This document shows positions 7,893 through 17,904 of a DNA stretch of 64,000 bases, one piece after another (positions within the stretch are counted from its first letter, which is position 1; each line of letters opens with the position of its first letter). Source of the stretch: Mycolicibacterium austroafricanum (GTDB lineage Bacteria > Actinomycetota > Actinomycetes > Mycobacteriales > Mycobacteriaceae); the NCBI RefSeq assembly GCF_902705885.1, contig NZ_CACSIP010000011.1, positions 1-64,000 of the forward strand, read 5' to 3'. The translations under genes were made by a program, and so were the position numbers. The notes beneath the pieces were generated by a model, which saw nothing but the letters and a program-made list of their open reading frames with translations, did no database searches and was not told where the DNA came from.

Positions 7893-10379
7893 ATGACTGC
7901 CTCGACCGAACCGAAGACCGTCGACCGGAGCCCGCTGAGCGATGAGATGGTGGGCCGAATCGACCGGTGGTGGCGCGCCGCCAATTACTTGTCAGTCGGC
8001 CAGATCTACCTGCTGGACAACCCGCTGCTGCGGACTCCGCTGGCCCGTGAGGATGTCAAGCCGCGCCTGCTGGGCCACTGGGGCACCACCCCCGGCCTGA
8101 ACTTCCTCTACGCCCACCTCAATCGCGCGATCAAGGAGCGCGAGCAGTCGACGATCTACGTCACCGGCCCCGGCCACGGCGGACCCGGCCTGGTGGCCAA
8201 CACCTACCTCGAGGGCACCTACAGCGAGATCTACCCCGACATCAGCCAGGACGCCGAAGGGATGCGCCGGCTGTTCCGGCAGTTCTCCTTCCCGGGCGGC
8301 ATCCCCTCGCATGTGGCACCGGAGACGCCCGGCTCGATCCACGAAGGCGGCGAACTGGGCTACGCACTGTCGCATGCGTACGGCGCTGCGTTCGACAACC
8401 CGGATCTGCTGGTTGCGGCGGTGGTCGGTGACGGTGAGGCAGAAACCGGCGCGCTGGCCACCAGCTGGCACTCCAACAAGTTCACGAACCCGAACAAGGA
8501 CGGGGTGGTGCTGCCGATCCTGCACCTCAACGGCTACAAGATCGCCAACCCGACGGTGCTGGCCCGCATCCCGGCGGACGAGCTGCGCAGCCTGATGGTC
8601 GGGTACGGACACCGCCCGTACTTCTTCGAGGTTCCCGACGATGCGGACGACGCGCAGGCCGGCGCGGACCATGCCGACGCCCACCGCCGGTTCGCCGCTC
8701 TGCTGGATGACGTCCTCGACGAGATCGCCGCTATAAAAGCCAGGGCGGCCGCGGGCGATGACTCCCCACCGTCCTGGCCCATGATCGTCTTCCGGACTCC
8801 GAAAGGCTGGACGGGGCCCGACTACATCGACGGCAAGAAGACGACGGGATCCTGGCGTGCTCACCAGGTGCCGCTGGGCAACGCCCGCGACACCGAGGAG
8901 CACCTGCGGGTGCTCGCCGACTGGCTCGCCTGCTACCGGGCCGACGAACTGTTCGACGCCGACGGGCGGTTGCAGCCCGACATCGCCGAGCTGGCACCGC
9001 AGGGACAGCTGCGAATGAGCGACAATCCCCACGCCAACGGTGGACTTCTTCTCAAGGATCTCCGGCTACCGGACTTCCGCGATTTCGCCGTCGACGTGCC
9101 CGAGCCGGGCGCGACCCTCGCCGAGGCCACCAGGGTGTTGGGCCAGTGGCTCACCGAGGTGATCAGGCTCAACCCTGACAACTTCCGCATCTTCGGACCC
9201 GACGAGACGGCGTCGAACCGGCTGCAGGCCGTCTACGACGCCACCGACAAGCAGTGGAACGCCGAGTTCTTCGGACCCGAGGTCGACGAGCACCTCGCTC
9301 GGGCGGGCCGGGTGATGGAAGTGCTGTCCGAGCATCAATGCCAGGGCTGGCTCGAGGGATATCTGCTGACCGGCCGGCATGGCCTGTTCAACTGCTACGA
9401 AGCCTTCATCCACATCATCGACTCGATGTTCAACCAGCACGCCAAGTGGCTGAAGGTCACCGACCACATCCCGTGGCGGCGGCCCATCGCGAGCCTGAAC
9501 TATCTACTGTCCAGCCATGTCTGGCGTCAGGATCACAATGGTTTCTCCCATCAGGATCCCGGCTTCATCGATCACGTCGTCAACAAGAGCGCGAACGTGG
9601 TGCGCGTCTACCTCCCGCCGGACGCCAACACGCTGCTGTCGACCTACGACCACTGCCTGAGGTCGCGCCAGTACGTCAACGTCGTGGTCTCCGGTAAGCA
9701 GCCCGCACCGAACTTCCTGACCATGGAACAAGCCGTCGCCCACTGCACCCGCGGGCTGGGCATCTGGGAGTGGGCAGGCAACGAAGTCCTCGGCGCCGAC
9801 CCCGACGTCGTCCTCGCGGCCGCCGGCGACGTCCCGACGCTGGAGGCGCTTGCCGCGGTCGACCTGCTGCGCACCCATCTGCCCGACCTCAGGGTCCGCT
9901 TCATCAACGTCGTCGACCTGATGCGCCTGCAGGACAGCACCGAGCACCCACACGGCCTGTCCAGCCGGGAGTTCGACATGCTGTTCACCACCGACAAGCC
10001 GATCATCTTCGCCTACCACGGCTACCCGTGGCTGATCCACCGCCTCACCTACCGGCGCACTGGCCACGCCAACCTGCATGTCCGCGGGTACAAGGAGGAG
10101 GGCACCACGACCACACCCTTCGACATGGTGATGCTCAACGATCTGGATCGCTATCACCTGGTGATGGACGTGATCGACCGCGTGCCCGCCCTGGGATCGA
10201 CGTGTGCCACGTTGCGCCAGCAGATGGCCGACAAGCGGATCGCCGCCCGGGAGTACACCCGCGCCCACGGCGATGACATCCCTGAGGTCAAGGAGTGGGT
10301 GTGGCCGGCAGCCAAGGAAGCGGGCGTGGACACGAACGCCGTCGCCGCGGCCGCGGACACCGGCGGTGACAACGAGTAG
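7893..10379 (+). CDS. xfp: Xylulose-5-phosphate/fructose-6-phosphate phosphoketolase
   Basis: An 828-residue thiamine-diphosphate enzyme that splits xylulose 5-phosphate or fructose 6-phosphate with phosphate into acetyl phosphate and a shorter sugar phosphate. Family signatures are [50 protein letters not shown] and the ThDP/Mg site [10 protein letters not shown]. Length matches the family. ATG 7893 follows GGATGGAG; TTG 7881 is in frame. It stands alone between the divergent CoA-transferase gene and the CPBP protease gene. No acetate kinase or phosphotransacetylase lies nearby, so the product must feed acetyl-phosphate metabolism encoded elsewhere. Confidence 0.97.
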   Translation: MTASTEPKTVDRSPLSDEMVGRIDRWWRAANYLSVGQIYLLDNPLLRTPLAREDVKPRLLGHWGTTPGLNFLYAHLNRAIKEREQSTIYVTGPGHGGPGLVANTYLEGTYSEIYPDISQDAEGMRRLFRQFSFPGGIPSHVAPETPGSIHEGGELGYALSHAYGAAFDNPDLLVAAVVGDGEAETGALATSWHSNKFTNPNKDGVVLPILHLNGYKIANPTVLARIPADELRSLMVGYGHRPYFFEVPDDADDAQAGADHADAHRRFAALLDDVLDEIAAIKARAAAGDDSPPSWPMIVFRTPKGWTGPDYIDGKKTTGSWRAHQVPLGNARDTEEHLRVLADWLACYRADELFDADGRLQPDIAELAPQGQLRMSDNPHANGGLLLKDLRLPDFRDFAVDVPEPGATLAEATRVLGQWLTEVIRLNPDNFRIFGPDETASNRLQAVYDATDKQWNAEFFGPEVDEHLARAGRVMEVLSEHQCQGWLEGYLLTGRHGLFNCYEAFIHIIDSMFNQHAKWLKVTDHIPWRRPIASLNYLLSSHVWRQDHNGFSHQDPGFIDHVVNKSANVVRVYLPPDANTLLSTYDHCLRSRQYVNVVVSGKQPAPNFLTMEQAVAHCTRGLGIWEWAGNEVLGADPDVVLAAAGDVPTLEALAAVDLLRTHLPDLRVRFINVVDLMRLQDSTEHPHGLSSREFDMLFTTDKPIIFAYHGYPWLIHRLTYRRTGHANLHVRGYKEEGTTTTPFDMVMLNDLDRYHLVMDVIDRVPALGSTCATLRQQMADKRIAAREYTRAHGDDIPEVKEWVWPAAKEAGVDTNAVAAAADTGGDNE

Positions 10380-10445
10380 CCGCGGCAGTCTGCTCGGTCA
10401 CAGCTGACCAGCACAGTTGCTCCGGGTCGGTACTCTGGAGCAGTT

Positions 10446-11213
10446 ATGACTGACGCCAGCACGGTCGCCGCGCCAGCGGAGCCCCACCCTTTGGTGGCTC
10501 AGCTGTCGGCGCTGCACCACTTTCGGATCTACGCCGACGTCGCCGTCGTGGTCGTGGTGCTCGCGCTGACCAACCTGCTGGCGCACTTCACCACTCCGTG
10601 GGCAAGCATTGCTGTGGTCCCCGCGGCCGCCGTCGCGTTGCTGCTGCTGGTCCGCGCGCGGGGGCTGGGTTGGGCTGAACTCGGGCTCGCCAGAGAGCAC
10701 TGGAGGGCCGGCGCCGGTTACGCGCTGGCAGCTGTCGCGCTCGTCGCGACGGTGATCGCGGTCGGTGCGCTGCTGCCGTGGACACGTCCGATGTTCCTCA
10801 ACAACAACTACGCCACGCTGTCGGGTGCGCTGATCGCTTCCATGATCATCATCCCGCTGCAGACCGTGATCCCCGAGGAACTGGCCTTCCGGGGAGTGCT
10901 ACACGGTGCGCTCGACCGCGCGTGGGGCTGGCGAGGTGTTGCCGCCGCCGGATCACTGCTGTTCGGGCTGTGGCACATCGCCACGTCGATGGGTCTGACG
11001 GCGAGCAACGTCGGCTTCACCAGAATTCTCGGTGGCGGCGTGTTCGGCACCGTGGTGGGTGTGGTCGGGGCCGTCCTGGCCACTGCCGTGGCAGGCTTCG
11101 TCTTCACCTGGCTGCGACGGCGCAGCGGCAGCCTGATCGCGCCCATCGCCCTGCACTGGTCGCTCAACGGGCTGGGTGCGCTGGCCGCCGCCCTGGTGTG
11201 GCATCTGACCTGA
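10446..11213 (+). CDS. CPBP-family intramembrane metalloprotease (CAAX/ABI-like)
   Basis: A 255-residue membrane protein with about seven hydrophobic segments. It carries the three CPBP motifs: PEELAFRGVLHG (EExxxR), GLWHIATS (FxxxH type) and ALHWSLNG (HxxxN/B type). These residues line a glutamate/histidine active site in Rce1-like proteases; bacterial substrates are mostly unknown. GGAG at 10436-10439 supports ATG 10446. It is convergent with adhA with 4 bases between the two stops. The position next to adhA recalls M. tuberculosis Rv1863c. Confidence 0.85.
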   Translation: MTDASTVAAPAEPHPLVAQLSALHHFRIYADVAVVVVVLALTNLLAHFTTPWASIAVVPAAAVALLLLVRARGLGWAELGLAREHWRAGAGYALAAVALVATVIAVGALLPWTRPMFLNNNYATLSGALIASMIIIPLQTVIPEELAFRGVLHGALDRAWGWRGVAAAGSLLFGLWHIATSMGLTASNVGFTRILGGGVFGTVVGVVGAVLATAVAGFVFTWLRRRSGSLIAPIALHWSLNGLGALAAALVWHLT

Positions 11214-11217
11214 CCGG

Positions 11218-12246
11218 TCAGACGATCAGCACTGCAGCCCCGGAGATCCGCCCGCTTCCCAGATCGCTGAGCGCGTCGTCGGCCCGGTCCAGGGGATAGT
11301 GCGGGCTGGTGACCTGGAGACGGTGGTGTGCCGCGAAGTCCAGGAACGCCGCAGCGTCGTCGCGGGTATTGGACGTCACCGAACGGACCTGTCGTTCCTG
11401 AAACAGGTGGCGTTGATAGTTCAACGGCGGGATGTCACTGAGGTGGATGCCCGCGATCGCGAGGGTGCCGCCGCGGTCCAGCGCCTCCAGGGCGGGCAAC
11501 ACCAGCTCGCCCACGGGGGCGAACAGGATCGCGGCGTCCAGTGCCACAGGTGGCGGGTCGTCCGCGCCCTGCGCCGAGGCGGCGCCCAACGTCAGGGCCA
11601 GCTCGCGCGCCTGTTCACCGCGGGTCATGACGTGCACCTCGGCGCCTCCCGCCAGCGCCACCTGGGCGGTGAGGTGGGCGCTCCCCCCGAACCCGTAGAT
11701 ACCCAGCCTGCCTCCCGGGGGTAGCTGGGCGCGAACCAGCGAGCGATAGCCGATGATGCCCGCACACAGCAGCGGTGCGAGCTCGGCATTTGCGTAGCCG
11801 GGGGGCAGCCGGAGCGCGAAAGCCGCGGGGACCGTGGTGAACTCGGCGTATCCGCCGTCGGCGTCCCAGCCGGTGTAGCGAGACTGCGGGCACAGGTTCT
11901 CCTGGCTGCGCGTGCAGTACCTGCAGACCCCGCAGGTGTGGCGCAGCCAGGCGATCCCGACGCGGTCCCCCACCGCGAACCCCGGCGGCACGTCGGCCCC
12001 GATCTCGACGACTTCTCCGACCACTTCATGGCCGGGGATCACCTGATGGCGGCGAACCGGGAGATCGCCTTCGGCCACGTGCAGGTCGGTCCGGCAGACC
12101 CCGCAGGCGAGTACGGCCACCAACAATTCGTCGGCGCCGGGTCGCGGGATGTCGACGGTGGCACGCACCAGTGGCCGGGACGACATCGGCCCGGGCCGGT
12201 GCACCTGCCAGGCCTGCATCGCCGACCGGCTCACCGCCCCCGCCAT
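11218..12246 (-). CDS. adhA: Zinc-dependent alcohol dehydrogenase AdhA
   Basis: A 342-residue medium-chain dehydrogenase of the cinnamyl/propanol-preferring type. The catalytic-zinc segment [10 protein letters not shown] and GHEVVGEV are present, and the structural-zinc cysteines lie in the [15 protein letters not shown] cluster. The coenzyme fold has IYGFGGSAH in place of GxGxxG, which suggests a variant nucleotide contact. It likely oxidises or reduces primary alcohols and aldehydes with NAD(P). ATG 12246 is used; ATG 12219 (MQAWQV) is a real alternative and gives the usual family N-terminus. It lies 12 bases downstream of the small membrane protein gene in an apa-side cluster, as for Rv1862. 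Confidence 0.93.
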   Translation of the reverse strand: MAGAVSRSAMQAWQVHRPGPMSSRPLVRATVDIPRPGADELLVAVLACGVCRTDLHVAEGDLPVRRHQVIPGHEVVGEVVEIGADVPPGFAVGDRVGIAWLRHTCGVCRYCTRSQENLCPQSRYTGWDADGGYAEFTTVPAAFALRLPPGYANAELAPLLCAGIIGYRSLVRAQLPPGGRLGIYGFGGSAHLTAQVALAGGAEVHVMTRGEQARELALTLGAASAQGADDPPPVALDAAILFAPVGELVLPALEALDRGGTLAIAGIHLSDIPPLNYQRHLFQERQVRSVTSNTRDDAAAFLDFAAHHRLQVTSPHYPLDRADDALSDLGSGRISGAAVLIV

Positions 12247-12258
12247 GTCACGTTGTGG

Positions 12259-12567
12259 TCAGACCTTGCTTCTGCCCCGCACCATGCCGACGATCCACAA
12301 CAGGATCACCGAGCCGAGGATCGCGGTGAACAGGGTGAACCACCAACCGCCGCTGGCGGTGTCGAGGAAGAAACTCAGCAAGAACCCGCCGAGCAGGGCT
12401 CCGACCACACCGATGACGATGTTCATCAGGATCCCGGACCCGCCGCCCTTCATGATCTTCCCGGCGATCCAACCGGCGATCGCCCCGATGATGATGTATC
12501 CGATCCACCCGACGCTCGTCAGAGTCGACGAGCGCGCGAGCAACTCGGTGGCTGCAACGATTTCCAT
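12259..12567 (-). CDS. GlsB/YeaQ/YmgE-family membrane protein (Rv1861-like)
   Basis: A 102-residue protein with three membrane helices separated by Gly-rich turns. It matches the transglycosylase-associated protein family: GYIIIGAIAGWIAGKIMKG near residue 22, then MNIVIGVVGALLGGFLLS, then a final helix. Members are linked to envelope stress; no enzyme activity is established. AGGAG lies 6 bases before ATG 12567. It is between apa and adhA, the same neighbours as Rv1861, and probably shares a transcript with adhA. Confidence 0.88.
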   Translation of the reverse strand: MEIVAATELLARSSTLTSVGWIGYIIIGAIAGWIAGKIMKGGGSGILMNIVIGVVGALLGGFLLSFFLDTASGGWWFTLFTAILGSVILLWIVGMVRGRSKV

Positions 12568-12708
12568 GAGGATCTCCTGCCACTTGCCGGTCAGCCCGGC
12601 GCGGACGCGGGCGGGCTAGACCCAGGTATACCCGTCACGGGTAACGGTTCGGCTTTCGGAATGCACCGGAAACGTGAACGAACGGCGGGTCAGGTCAGGC
12701 CCGGTCCG

Positions 12709-13794
12709 CTATGCGGGCGGCAGCATTCCCGGGGCCGTGTTCGGGTCGACCGGAACCGGCACCCCGACCTCGGGCCGCGGCGGCGGCGCGTTGGGATCCG
12801 GCGGCGGCGCGTTGGGATCCGGCGGAGGTGGCGGTGCGTTCGGATCCGCCGGCGGCGGAGGCGGCGGAGGTGTCCACGGCCGGACCGAGTTGGCCAGGGT
12901 CACGGCTTCATCCTGGGGAATCGGGGTGGCGTCGGTGCCCAACCACACCACGAACCACCGCTCGGGTGCCCGCTGACCGCGGGGGGTTCCTGCGGGGGTC
13001 GGGGCGCCCACCACTCCGGCCCAGATCTGGCCGTTGGGCTTGGCGGTGTCGGTGAACTCCACCTCGTAGTAGGAGGCGACGCCGCTCATCCCTGCAGCAT
13101 CCAGCGGCACCGTCTTCTGGTTGACCCGCGTGCCTGGGAAGGGCATGAAGAACTCGCCCATGTCCGAGGCGAGGCGCTGGGCGGCCTTCGTGTTGTCGGT
13201 CTCGGCGCCTGCGAACAGCTTCAGATCGAGCCTGCCGAGCAGCACGCTGGTGTCATTGGGCGGCTGCGCGTCCGGAGGCGAACCTTCCGGTGGCAGCTTC
13301 GTCAGCAGCGCTTGCCCGTACGACAGCTGGGTGGCATCGGCGACCTTCCAGCCTGCGGGCACGACGTAGCTGAAACCGCCCGCGGCATTGTCGACGCGTC
13401 CCGGGTCGGGCGCAGGCGCATCGGGATCGGCGGGTGGCGGCGCGTTCGGATCCGCCGCCGGTGGTGGTGGTGGTGCGTTGGGATCCGCCGGTGGCGGTGG
13501 CGGTGGCGGTGGTGCGTTGGGGTCCGCCGGAGGTGGTGGCGGTGCGTTCGGATCCGCCGGCGGCGGCGGCGGGGCGTTGGGGTCGGCCGGCGGTGGCGGC
13601 GGCGCGGCAGGCGGCGGTGCGCCCTCCGCGACCGTCGGGGGCGGAGGCGGTGGCGGCGGCGCGGGCTGGGCGTGTGCCACCGGCAGGGTCAACGCTGCCA
13701 TCATTGCCGCTGTGGTGGCACTCGTCAGCGCCGCGCGCCCGAGAGACTTGGGGAGCCCGCTACGGCGGTGAGCATTCGCGTCCGGCTGAACCAT
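12709..13794 (-). CDS. apa: Alanine/proline-rich secreted antigen Apa (fibronectin attachment protein)
   Basis: A 361-residue secreted protein. Its signal peptide ends near residue 42 (PVAHA, then QPAPPPP). A long Pro-rich segment (about 43-135) contains repeated [10 protein letters not shown] units. A globular domain follows (about 136-310) with [31 protein letters not shown] and [14 protein letters not shown], which closely match the M. tuberculosis Apa core as I recall it. A second short Pro/Asp/Asn tail closes the protein. Apa is a mannosylated surface antigen that binds fibronectin and lectins. In M. tuberculosis modABC precedes apa; here a 344-base gap without a gene lies upstream instead. 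Confidence 0.95.
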   Translation of the reverse strand: MVQPDANAHRRSGLPKSLGRAALTSATTAAMMAALTLPVAHAQPAPPPPPPPPTVAEGAPPPAAPPPPPADPNAPPPPPADPNAPPPPPADPNAPPPPPPPPADPNAPPPPPAADPNAPPPADPDAPAPDPGRVDNAAGGFSYVVPAGWKVADATQLSYGQALLTKLPPEGSPPDAQPPNDTSVLLGRLDLKLFAGAETDNTKAAQRLASDMGEFFMPFPGTRVNQKTVPLDAAGMSGVASYYEVEFTDTAKPNGQIWAGVVGAPTPAGTPRGQRAPERWFVVWLGTDATPIPQDEAVTLANSVRPWTPPPPPPPADPNAPPPPPDPNAPPPDPNAPPPRPEVGVPVPVDPNTAPGMLPPA

Positions 13795-13920
13795 GGGGAA
13801 GAAACTACCGTGTTACAGCCGTGACGCAAGTGCGAATTGCTCATTGAATGCCAAACTGAGACATTGCTGCATACATTGAACTCCCTGCAAGGGAATTAGT
13901 TGGGCAGTTGCTGACAGCCG

Positions 13921-13951
13921 AAGGCCCCCGCGCGTGGCGCGGGGTGGCCTT
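13921..13951. terminator. Hairpin in divergent apa/SDR gap
   Basis: An eight-pair GC stem (CCCCGCGC with GCGCGGGG) is extended by five more pairs (AAGGC with GCCTT) after a two-base bulge. It looks like an intrinsic terminator without a T-tract. No gene ends here: apa is divergently transcribed on one side and the SDR on the other. The rest of 13795-14138 holds no gene. Confidence 0.5.
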
Positions 13952-14073
13952 GTGGTCTCGGGTCTGAGGTCTGGTGTGGGTCTGCTCCGTAGATCGTGAC
14001 TTCGCGCCCCGCTGTTACCGGCCGCGTCGGCACCACCGTGCGACTCGCGGCGCGCCGAGTTTCACGCGCTAGC

Positions 14074-14085
14074 TACTGTCCAGTA
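14074..14085. promoter_or_regulatory. Palindrome TACTGTCCAGTA, possible operator
   Basis: A perfect 12-base dyad (TACTG-TC-CAGTA) lies 54 bases before the SDR start. Such dyads suit TetR-type repressors. No repressor gene is adjacent, so the assignment is tentative. Confidence 0.3.
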
Positions 14086-14138
14086 ACATTGGCGTCACTC
14101 GCTGGGGTTCAGCGTTGAACACGACAGGAGGGCCGACG

Positions 14139-14822
14139 ATGGACGTACTGGTCACAGGATGCGATACCGATCTTGGCCGCACGATCGCAGCGAGTTTCAG
14201 CGAAGCCGGTCATAGCGTGGTGCTCGCGGGGAGTCGCCGTGACGAACTCGACGTCGCGGTGAAGGAACTCGATGCCAGCGACGCCCGAGCGATCGTGTTC
14301 GACAACACCGATCCGGCGTCGGTCGCCGCAGTGCAGGGCCAGTTCCCCGCGCACCTGGACGCCATCGTCAACGTGCCGGTCCCGAAACGCACCGCCGGTG
14401 ACCCGCGCACCTACACGCTGGCCGATCACTTCAACGAATGGCGCAGCATCTTCGACAACACCGTGGTGTCGGCGGTGCTGACGGTGCAGGTCCTCGGTGA
14501 TCATCTGCGCTCGGGCGGCTCCGTTGTCACGGTGATCCCGGACCCGGTACGAGAAGGCAGTGCCGACGCCGCCATCAAGGCCGCGGTCTCCGAGTGGACC
14601 GCGGGACAGGCTCACCACTTCGGTACCAGAGGAATCACGGTGAACGCGGTCGCTGCCGGGCGCGGGATCGAGCCCGGATACGACGGGCTGGGCACCACGC
14701 CGCCATCGGTCAGCGCCGAGATCGCGCGGCTGTCGTTGTTCCTGGCCACCCCCGCCGCCCGCCACATCACCGGCCAGACGCTGCATGTCAGCCACGGCGC
14801 ACTGGCGAACTTCGGCTCGTAG
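14139..14822 (+). CDS. Short-chain dehydrogenase-like protein, catalytic Tyr absent (Rv1856c-like)
   Basis: A 227-residue Rossmann protein of the SDR superfamily. The glycine motif is altered (VTGCDTDLGRTIA for TGxxxGxG). The YxxxK active site is not present: the equivalent stretch reads SADAAIKAAVSEW, keeping Lys but not Tyr. The C-terminus (ARHITGQTLHVSHGAL) is normal for the fold. It may bind a dinucleotide without classical reductase activity. AGGAGG at 14126-14131 supports ATG 14139. It precedes the LLM oxidoreductase and ndh on the same strand, the neighbourhood of Rv1854c-Rv1856c. Confidence 0.8.
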   Translation: MDVLVTGCDTDLGRTIAASFSEAGHSVVLAGSRRDELDVAVKELDASDARAIVFDNTDPASVAAVQGQFPAHLDAIVNVPVPKRTAGDPRTYTLADHFNEWRSIFDNTVVSAVLTVQVLGDHLRSGGSVVTVIPDPVREGSADAAIKAAVSEWTAGQAHHFGTRGITVNAVAAGRGIEPGYDGLGTTPPSVSAEIARLSLFLATPAARHITGQTLHVSHGALANFGS

Positions 14823-14866
14823 CGCGGAGCCGCGGTACGAGGGGTCGACAATCGGCGTCGGCTGGC

Positions 14867-14872
14867 TAGGCT
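14867..14872 (+). promoter_or_regulatory. -10 element TAGGCT, likely leaderless start
   Basis: TAGGCT fits the mycobacterial TANNNT -10 box and ends 7 bases before the GTG at 14880. Transcription would then begin at the start codon. The same arrangement precedes guaB1. Confidence 0.45.
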
Positions 14873-14879
14873 CGACGGA

Positions 14880-15809
14880 GTGACGATTCGACTCGGACTT
14901 CAGATCCCCAACTTCTCCTACGGCACCGGCGTCGCCGAGATGTTCCCCACCGTGATCGCCCAGGCGCAGGAAGCCGAGGCGGCAGGATTCGACTCGGTCT
15001 TCGTGATGGACCACTTCTACCAGTTGCCGATGCTCGGCAGCCCTGAGGAGCCGATGCTGGAGGCCTACACCGCACTCGGTGCCCTGGCTACCGCCACCGA
15101 GCGCGTCCAGCTGGGCACCCTGGTCACCGGCAACACCTACCGGAACCCGACGCTGCTTGCCAAAGCCATCACCACACTCGATGTGATCAGCCAGGGACGG
15201 GCGATCCTGGGTATCGGGACGGGCTGGTTCGAGCTCGAACACGATCAGCTCGGTTACGAGTTCGGCACGTTCACCGATCGTTTCAACAAGCTCGACGAGG
15301 CGTTGCAGATCATCTTGCCGATGATCAAGGGCGAGCGCCCCACGTTCACCGGCAAGTACTACCGAGTCGAGGAAGCCATGGCCAATCCTCGCTTTCGTGA
15401 ACACATCCCGCTGATGATCGGTGGCAGCGGCGAGAAGAAGACGATTCCGCTTGCGGTTCGACACTTCGACCATCTCAACGTCATCGCCGGTTTCGACGAA
15501 CTGGCCACCAAGCTCGATGTCGTCAAAGCCAGGTGTGAGGACATCGGACGGGACCCGGCCACGCTGGAGACCAGCATGCTGGTCACGACGATGGTCGACG
15601 AGAACGTCACCGCCGACGTCATCCCGGCAGAGATGAGCCAGCGGATGGTCGCCGGTAGCGCCGAGTCGATCGCCGAGCAACTCAAGACCAAGGTTTTCGA
15701 CGCCGGCATCGACGCGGTGATCATGAACCTGCCCACCAGCCTGCAGGGTTACCAGCCCGGCCACATCACCGCGCTGGGTGAAGCGCTCAAGCCGCTGGTG
15801 GCCGGCTGA
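14880..15809 (+). CDS. LLM-class F420-dependent oxidoreductase (Rv1855c-like)
   Basis: A 309-residue luciferase-like TIM-barrel oxidoreductase, probably using coenzyme F420. Visible family features are LGLQIPNFSYG at the N-terminus, FDSVFVMDHF, the RVQLGTLVTGNTYRNP segment and AILGIGTGWFELEH. Substrate unknown. The GTG start has no ribosome site but sits 7 bases after a TAGGCT -10 box, suggesting a leaderless mRNA. It lies between the SDR and ndh on the same strand. Confidence 0.88.
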   Translation: MTIRLGLQIPNFSYGTGVAEMFPTVIAQAQEAEAAGFDSVFVMDHFYQLPMLGSPEEPMLEAYTALGALATATERVQLGTLVTGNTYRNPTLLAKAITTLDVISQGRAILGIGTGWFELEHDQLGYEFGTFTDRFNKLDEALQIILPMIKGERPTFTGKYYRVEEAMANPRFREHIPLMIGGSGEKKTIPLAVRHFDHLNVIAGFDELATKLDVVKARCEDIGRDPATLETSMLVTTMVDENVTADVIPAEMSQRMVAGSAESIAEQLKTKVFDAGIDAVIMNLPTSLQGYQPGHITALGEALKPLVAG

Positions 15810-15903
15810 CCACGGTCCGGTGGGGCATCTCACCGCGCCCGCCGGAAGCCCGGCGGCTAACGTATTCGTTGAAGTGAACAGGTAATCCCGCCAAGGAGAA
15901 GTG

Positions 15904-17277
15904 ATGAGCCATCCCGGAGCTACTGCATCCGACAGGCACAAAGTGGTCATCATCGGATCGGGATTCGGTGGACTGACCGCCGCCAAGCACCTCAAGCGGG
16001 CCGACGTCGACATCAAGATGATCGCCCGCACCACCCATCACCTGTTCCAGCCGCTGCTGTATCAGGTCGCGACCGGGATCATCTCCGAGGGCGAGATCGC
16101 CCCGGCGAGCCGGGTGATCCTGCGCAAACAGAAGAACGCACAGGTGCTGCTCGGCGACGTGACCCACATCGACCTGAAGACCAAGACCGTCCGCTCCGAG
16201 CTGCTCGGCCACACCTATGTGACGCCGTACGACAGCCTGATCATCGCGGCCGGCGCGGGCCAGTCTTACTTCGGCAACGACCACTTCGCCGAATTCGCTC
16301 CCGGCATGAAGTCCATCGACGACGCACTGGAACTGCGTGGGCGCATTCTCGGTGCGTTCGAGCAGGCCGAACGGTCCAGCGACCCCGCCCGCCGGGAGAA
16401 GCTGCTGACGTTCGTGGTCGTGGGCGCGGGCCCGACCGGTGTCGAGATGGCCGGGCAGATCGCCGAATTGGCCGACCACACCCTCAAAGGCACGTTCCGG
16501 CACATCGATTCGACCAAGGCGCGGGTGATCCTGCTCGATGCCGCTCCTGCAGTGCTGCCTCCGATGGGTGAGAAACTCGGCAGGAAGGCACAAGCCCGGC
16601 TGGAGAAGATGGGCGTCGACATCCAGCTCAACGCGATGGTGACCGACGTCGACCGCAACGGGATCACCGTCAAGGATCCCGACGGCACGCTGCGACGTAT
16701 CGAGTCCGCGTGCAAGGTGTGGTCGGCCGGTGTGTCAGCCAGTCCGCTGGGCCGTGATCTGGCCAACCAGTCCGGAGTGGAACTCGACCGGGCGGGACGG
16801 GTCAAAGTGCTGCCTGATCTGTCGGTCCCGGGCAATCCCAACGTGTTCGTCGTCGGTGACATGGCTGCGGTCGAGGGCGTGCCGGGGATGGCCCAGGGAG
16901 CCATCCAGGGCGGAAAATACGCGGCCAAGGCCATCGCGGCCGGACTCAAGGGCGCCGACCCGTCCCAGCGGGAACCCTTCAGCTATTTCGACAAGGGTTC
17001 GATGGCCACGGTGTCGAAGTTCAGTGCGGTGGCCAAGATCGGTCCGCTGGAGTTCGGCGGCTTCATCGCGTGGCTGGCCTGGCTGTTCCTGCACCTGATC
17101 TACCTCGTGGGTTTCAAGACCAAGATCGTCACCATGCTGTCGTGGACGGTGACGTTCCTCGGCCGCAATCGCGGCCAGCTGACGATCACCGAGCAGCAGG
17201 CCTACGCCCGCACCCGGATCGAGGAACTCGAGGAGATCGCGGCCTCGGTCCAGGACACGGAGAAGGCTGCCAGCTAG
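15904..17277 (+). CDS. ndh: Type II NADH:quinone dehydrogenase
   Basis: A 457-residue single-subunit respiratory dehydrogenase that passes electrons from NADH to menaquinone without pumping protons. FAD site VVIIGSGFGGLTAAKHL near residue 15; second Rossmann VVVGAGPTGVEMAGQIAEL for NADH; VFVVGDMAAVEGVPGMAQGAIQGGKYAA near the isoalloxazine; hydrophobic anchor FIAWLAWLFLHLIYLVGF near the C-terminus. AAGGAGA supports ATG 15904, one codon inside a GTG-ATG pair. Its stop abuts the ureD stop from the other strand with no gap. Confidence 0.97.
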   Translation: MSHPGATASDRHKVVIIGSGFGGLTAAKHLKRADVDIKMIARTTHHLFQPLLYQVATGIISEGEIAPASRVILRKQKNAQVLLGDVTHIDLKTKTVRSELLGHTYVTPYDSLIIAAGAGQSYFGNDHFAEFAPGMKSIDDALELRGRILGAFEQAERSSDPARREKLLTFVVVGAGPTGVEMAGQIAELADHTLKGTFRHIDSTKARVILLDAAPAVLPPMGEKLGRKAQARLEKMGVDIQLNAMVTDVDRNGITVKDPDGTLRRIESACKVWSAGVSASPLGRDLANQSGVELDRAGRVKVLPDLSVPGNPNVFVVGDMAAVEGVPGMAQGAIQGGKYAAKAIAAGLKGADPSQREPFSYFDKGSMATVSKFSAVAKIGPLEFGGFIAWLAWLFLHLIYLVGFKTKIVTMLSWTVTFLGRNRGQLTITEQQAYARTRIEELEEIAASVQDTEKAAS

Positions 17278-17904
17278 TCACAGCCGGGCGCCCTGCCAGG
17301 TCGACAGGCACCCTCCCCCGGCCAGCGCCAGCGTCAACCCCGCGGTTTCGACGTCGCTGCGTGGGTAGTGCAGTTCGCTGATGCTCGCTTTCGGAGCGGC
17401 GATCTCGTCGTCGGCCAGGGATCCGTTGCCGAGCTCGACGCGGTGCCGCAGCAGCGGTTTTCCGTCGATGTCGGCGCTCAGTGCGCCCGACCAGAAGCCC
17501 TGGCGTTCACCGGCTCTGCCGATCTGCACCTTCTCGACCAGCCGGAGACGGCCGCTGTCGGCAAGGGTCACGCGAGTGGTCACGAAGTGCGCAGAGGTGG
17601 CCGCCACGATCGTCGGCAGCGGATCCAGGTCGAGCTCGCCGGCGACCTCGAGCGTCCAGCCGGCATGTGATTCGGTGGTGGCCGCCCCCGGCAGGGTCAT
17701 CGTGGCCGCCGCAGTGCGCAGCCTCAGGCGGGCACCGGCTTCCACCACGAGCCGAATGTGGATCGAGTCGCCCCCCAGCGGCGTCGCGGCCGACGACACC
17801 AGGTGCACGGTGTCGCGCTCGGTGCGTCGCGCGGCGATGCCGCCGGCGGATTCGATGTGCGGGGAGCGGTTCGCCCGGGCGATGATCACGACCTCCGAAT
17901 GCAC
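17278..17904 (-). CDS. ureD: Urease accessory protein UreD
   Basis: A 208-residue UreD/UreH-family chaperone that binds the urease apoenzyme and, with UreF and UreG, helps load nickel. A beta-strand-rich pattern with LVVEAGARLRLRTAAATMTLPG and the family region ISELHYPRSDVET is visible. It starts at GTG 17904 directly after the ureG stop (TAG then GTG), so it is translationally coupled. It is the last gene of the ureABCFGD transcript, in the mycobacterial order. It is somewhat short for the family, as in M. tuberculosis. Confidence 0.92.
   Translation of the reverse strand: MHSEVVIIARANRSPHIESAGGIAARRTERDTVHLVSSAATPLGGDSIHIRLVVEAGARLRLRTAAATMTLPGAATTESHAGWTLEVAGELDLDPLPTIVAATSAHFVTTRVTLADSGRLRLVEKVQIGRAGERQGFWSGALSADIDGKPLLRHRVELGNGSLADDEIAAPKASISELHYPRSDVETAGLTLALAGGGCLSTWQGARL

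Noticed and set aside
11938-13824. Long plus-strand frame opposite adhA and apa
   Set aside because: Arg/Gly-rich antisense of Pro-rich apa; composition is an artefact of the repeat.
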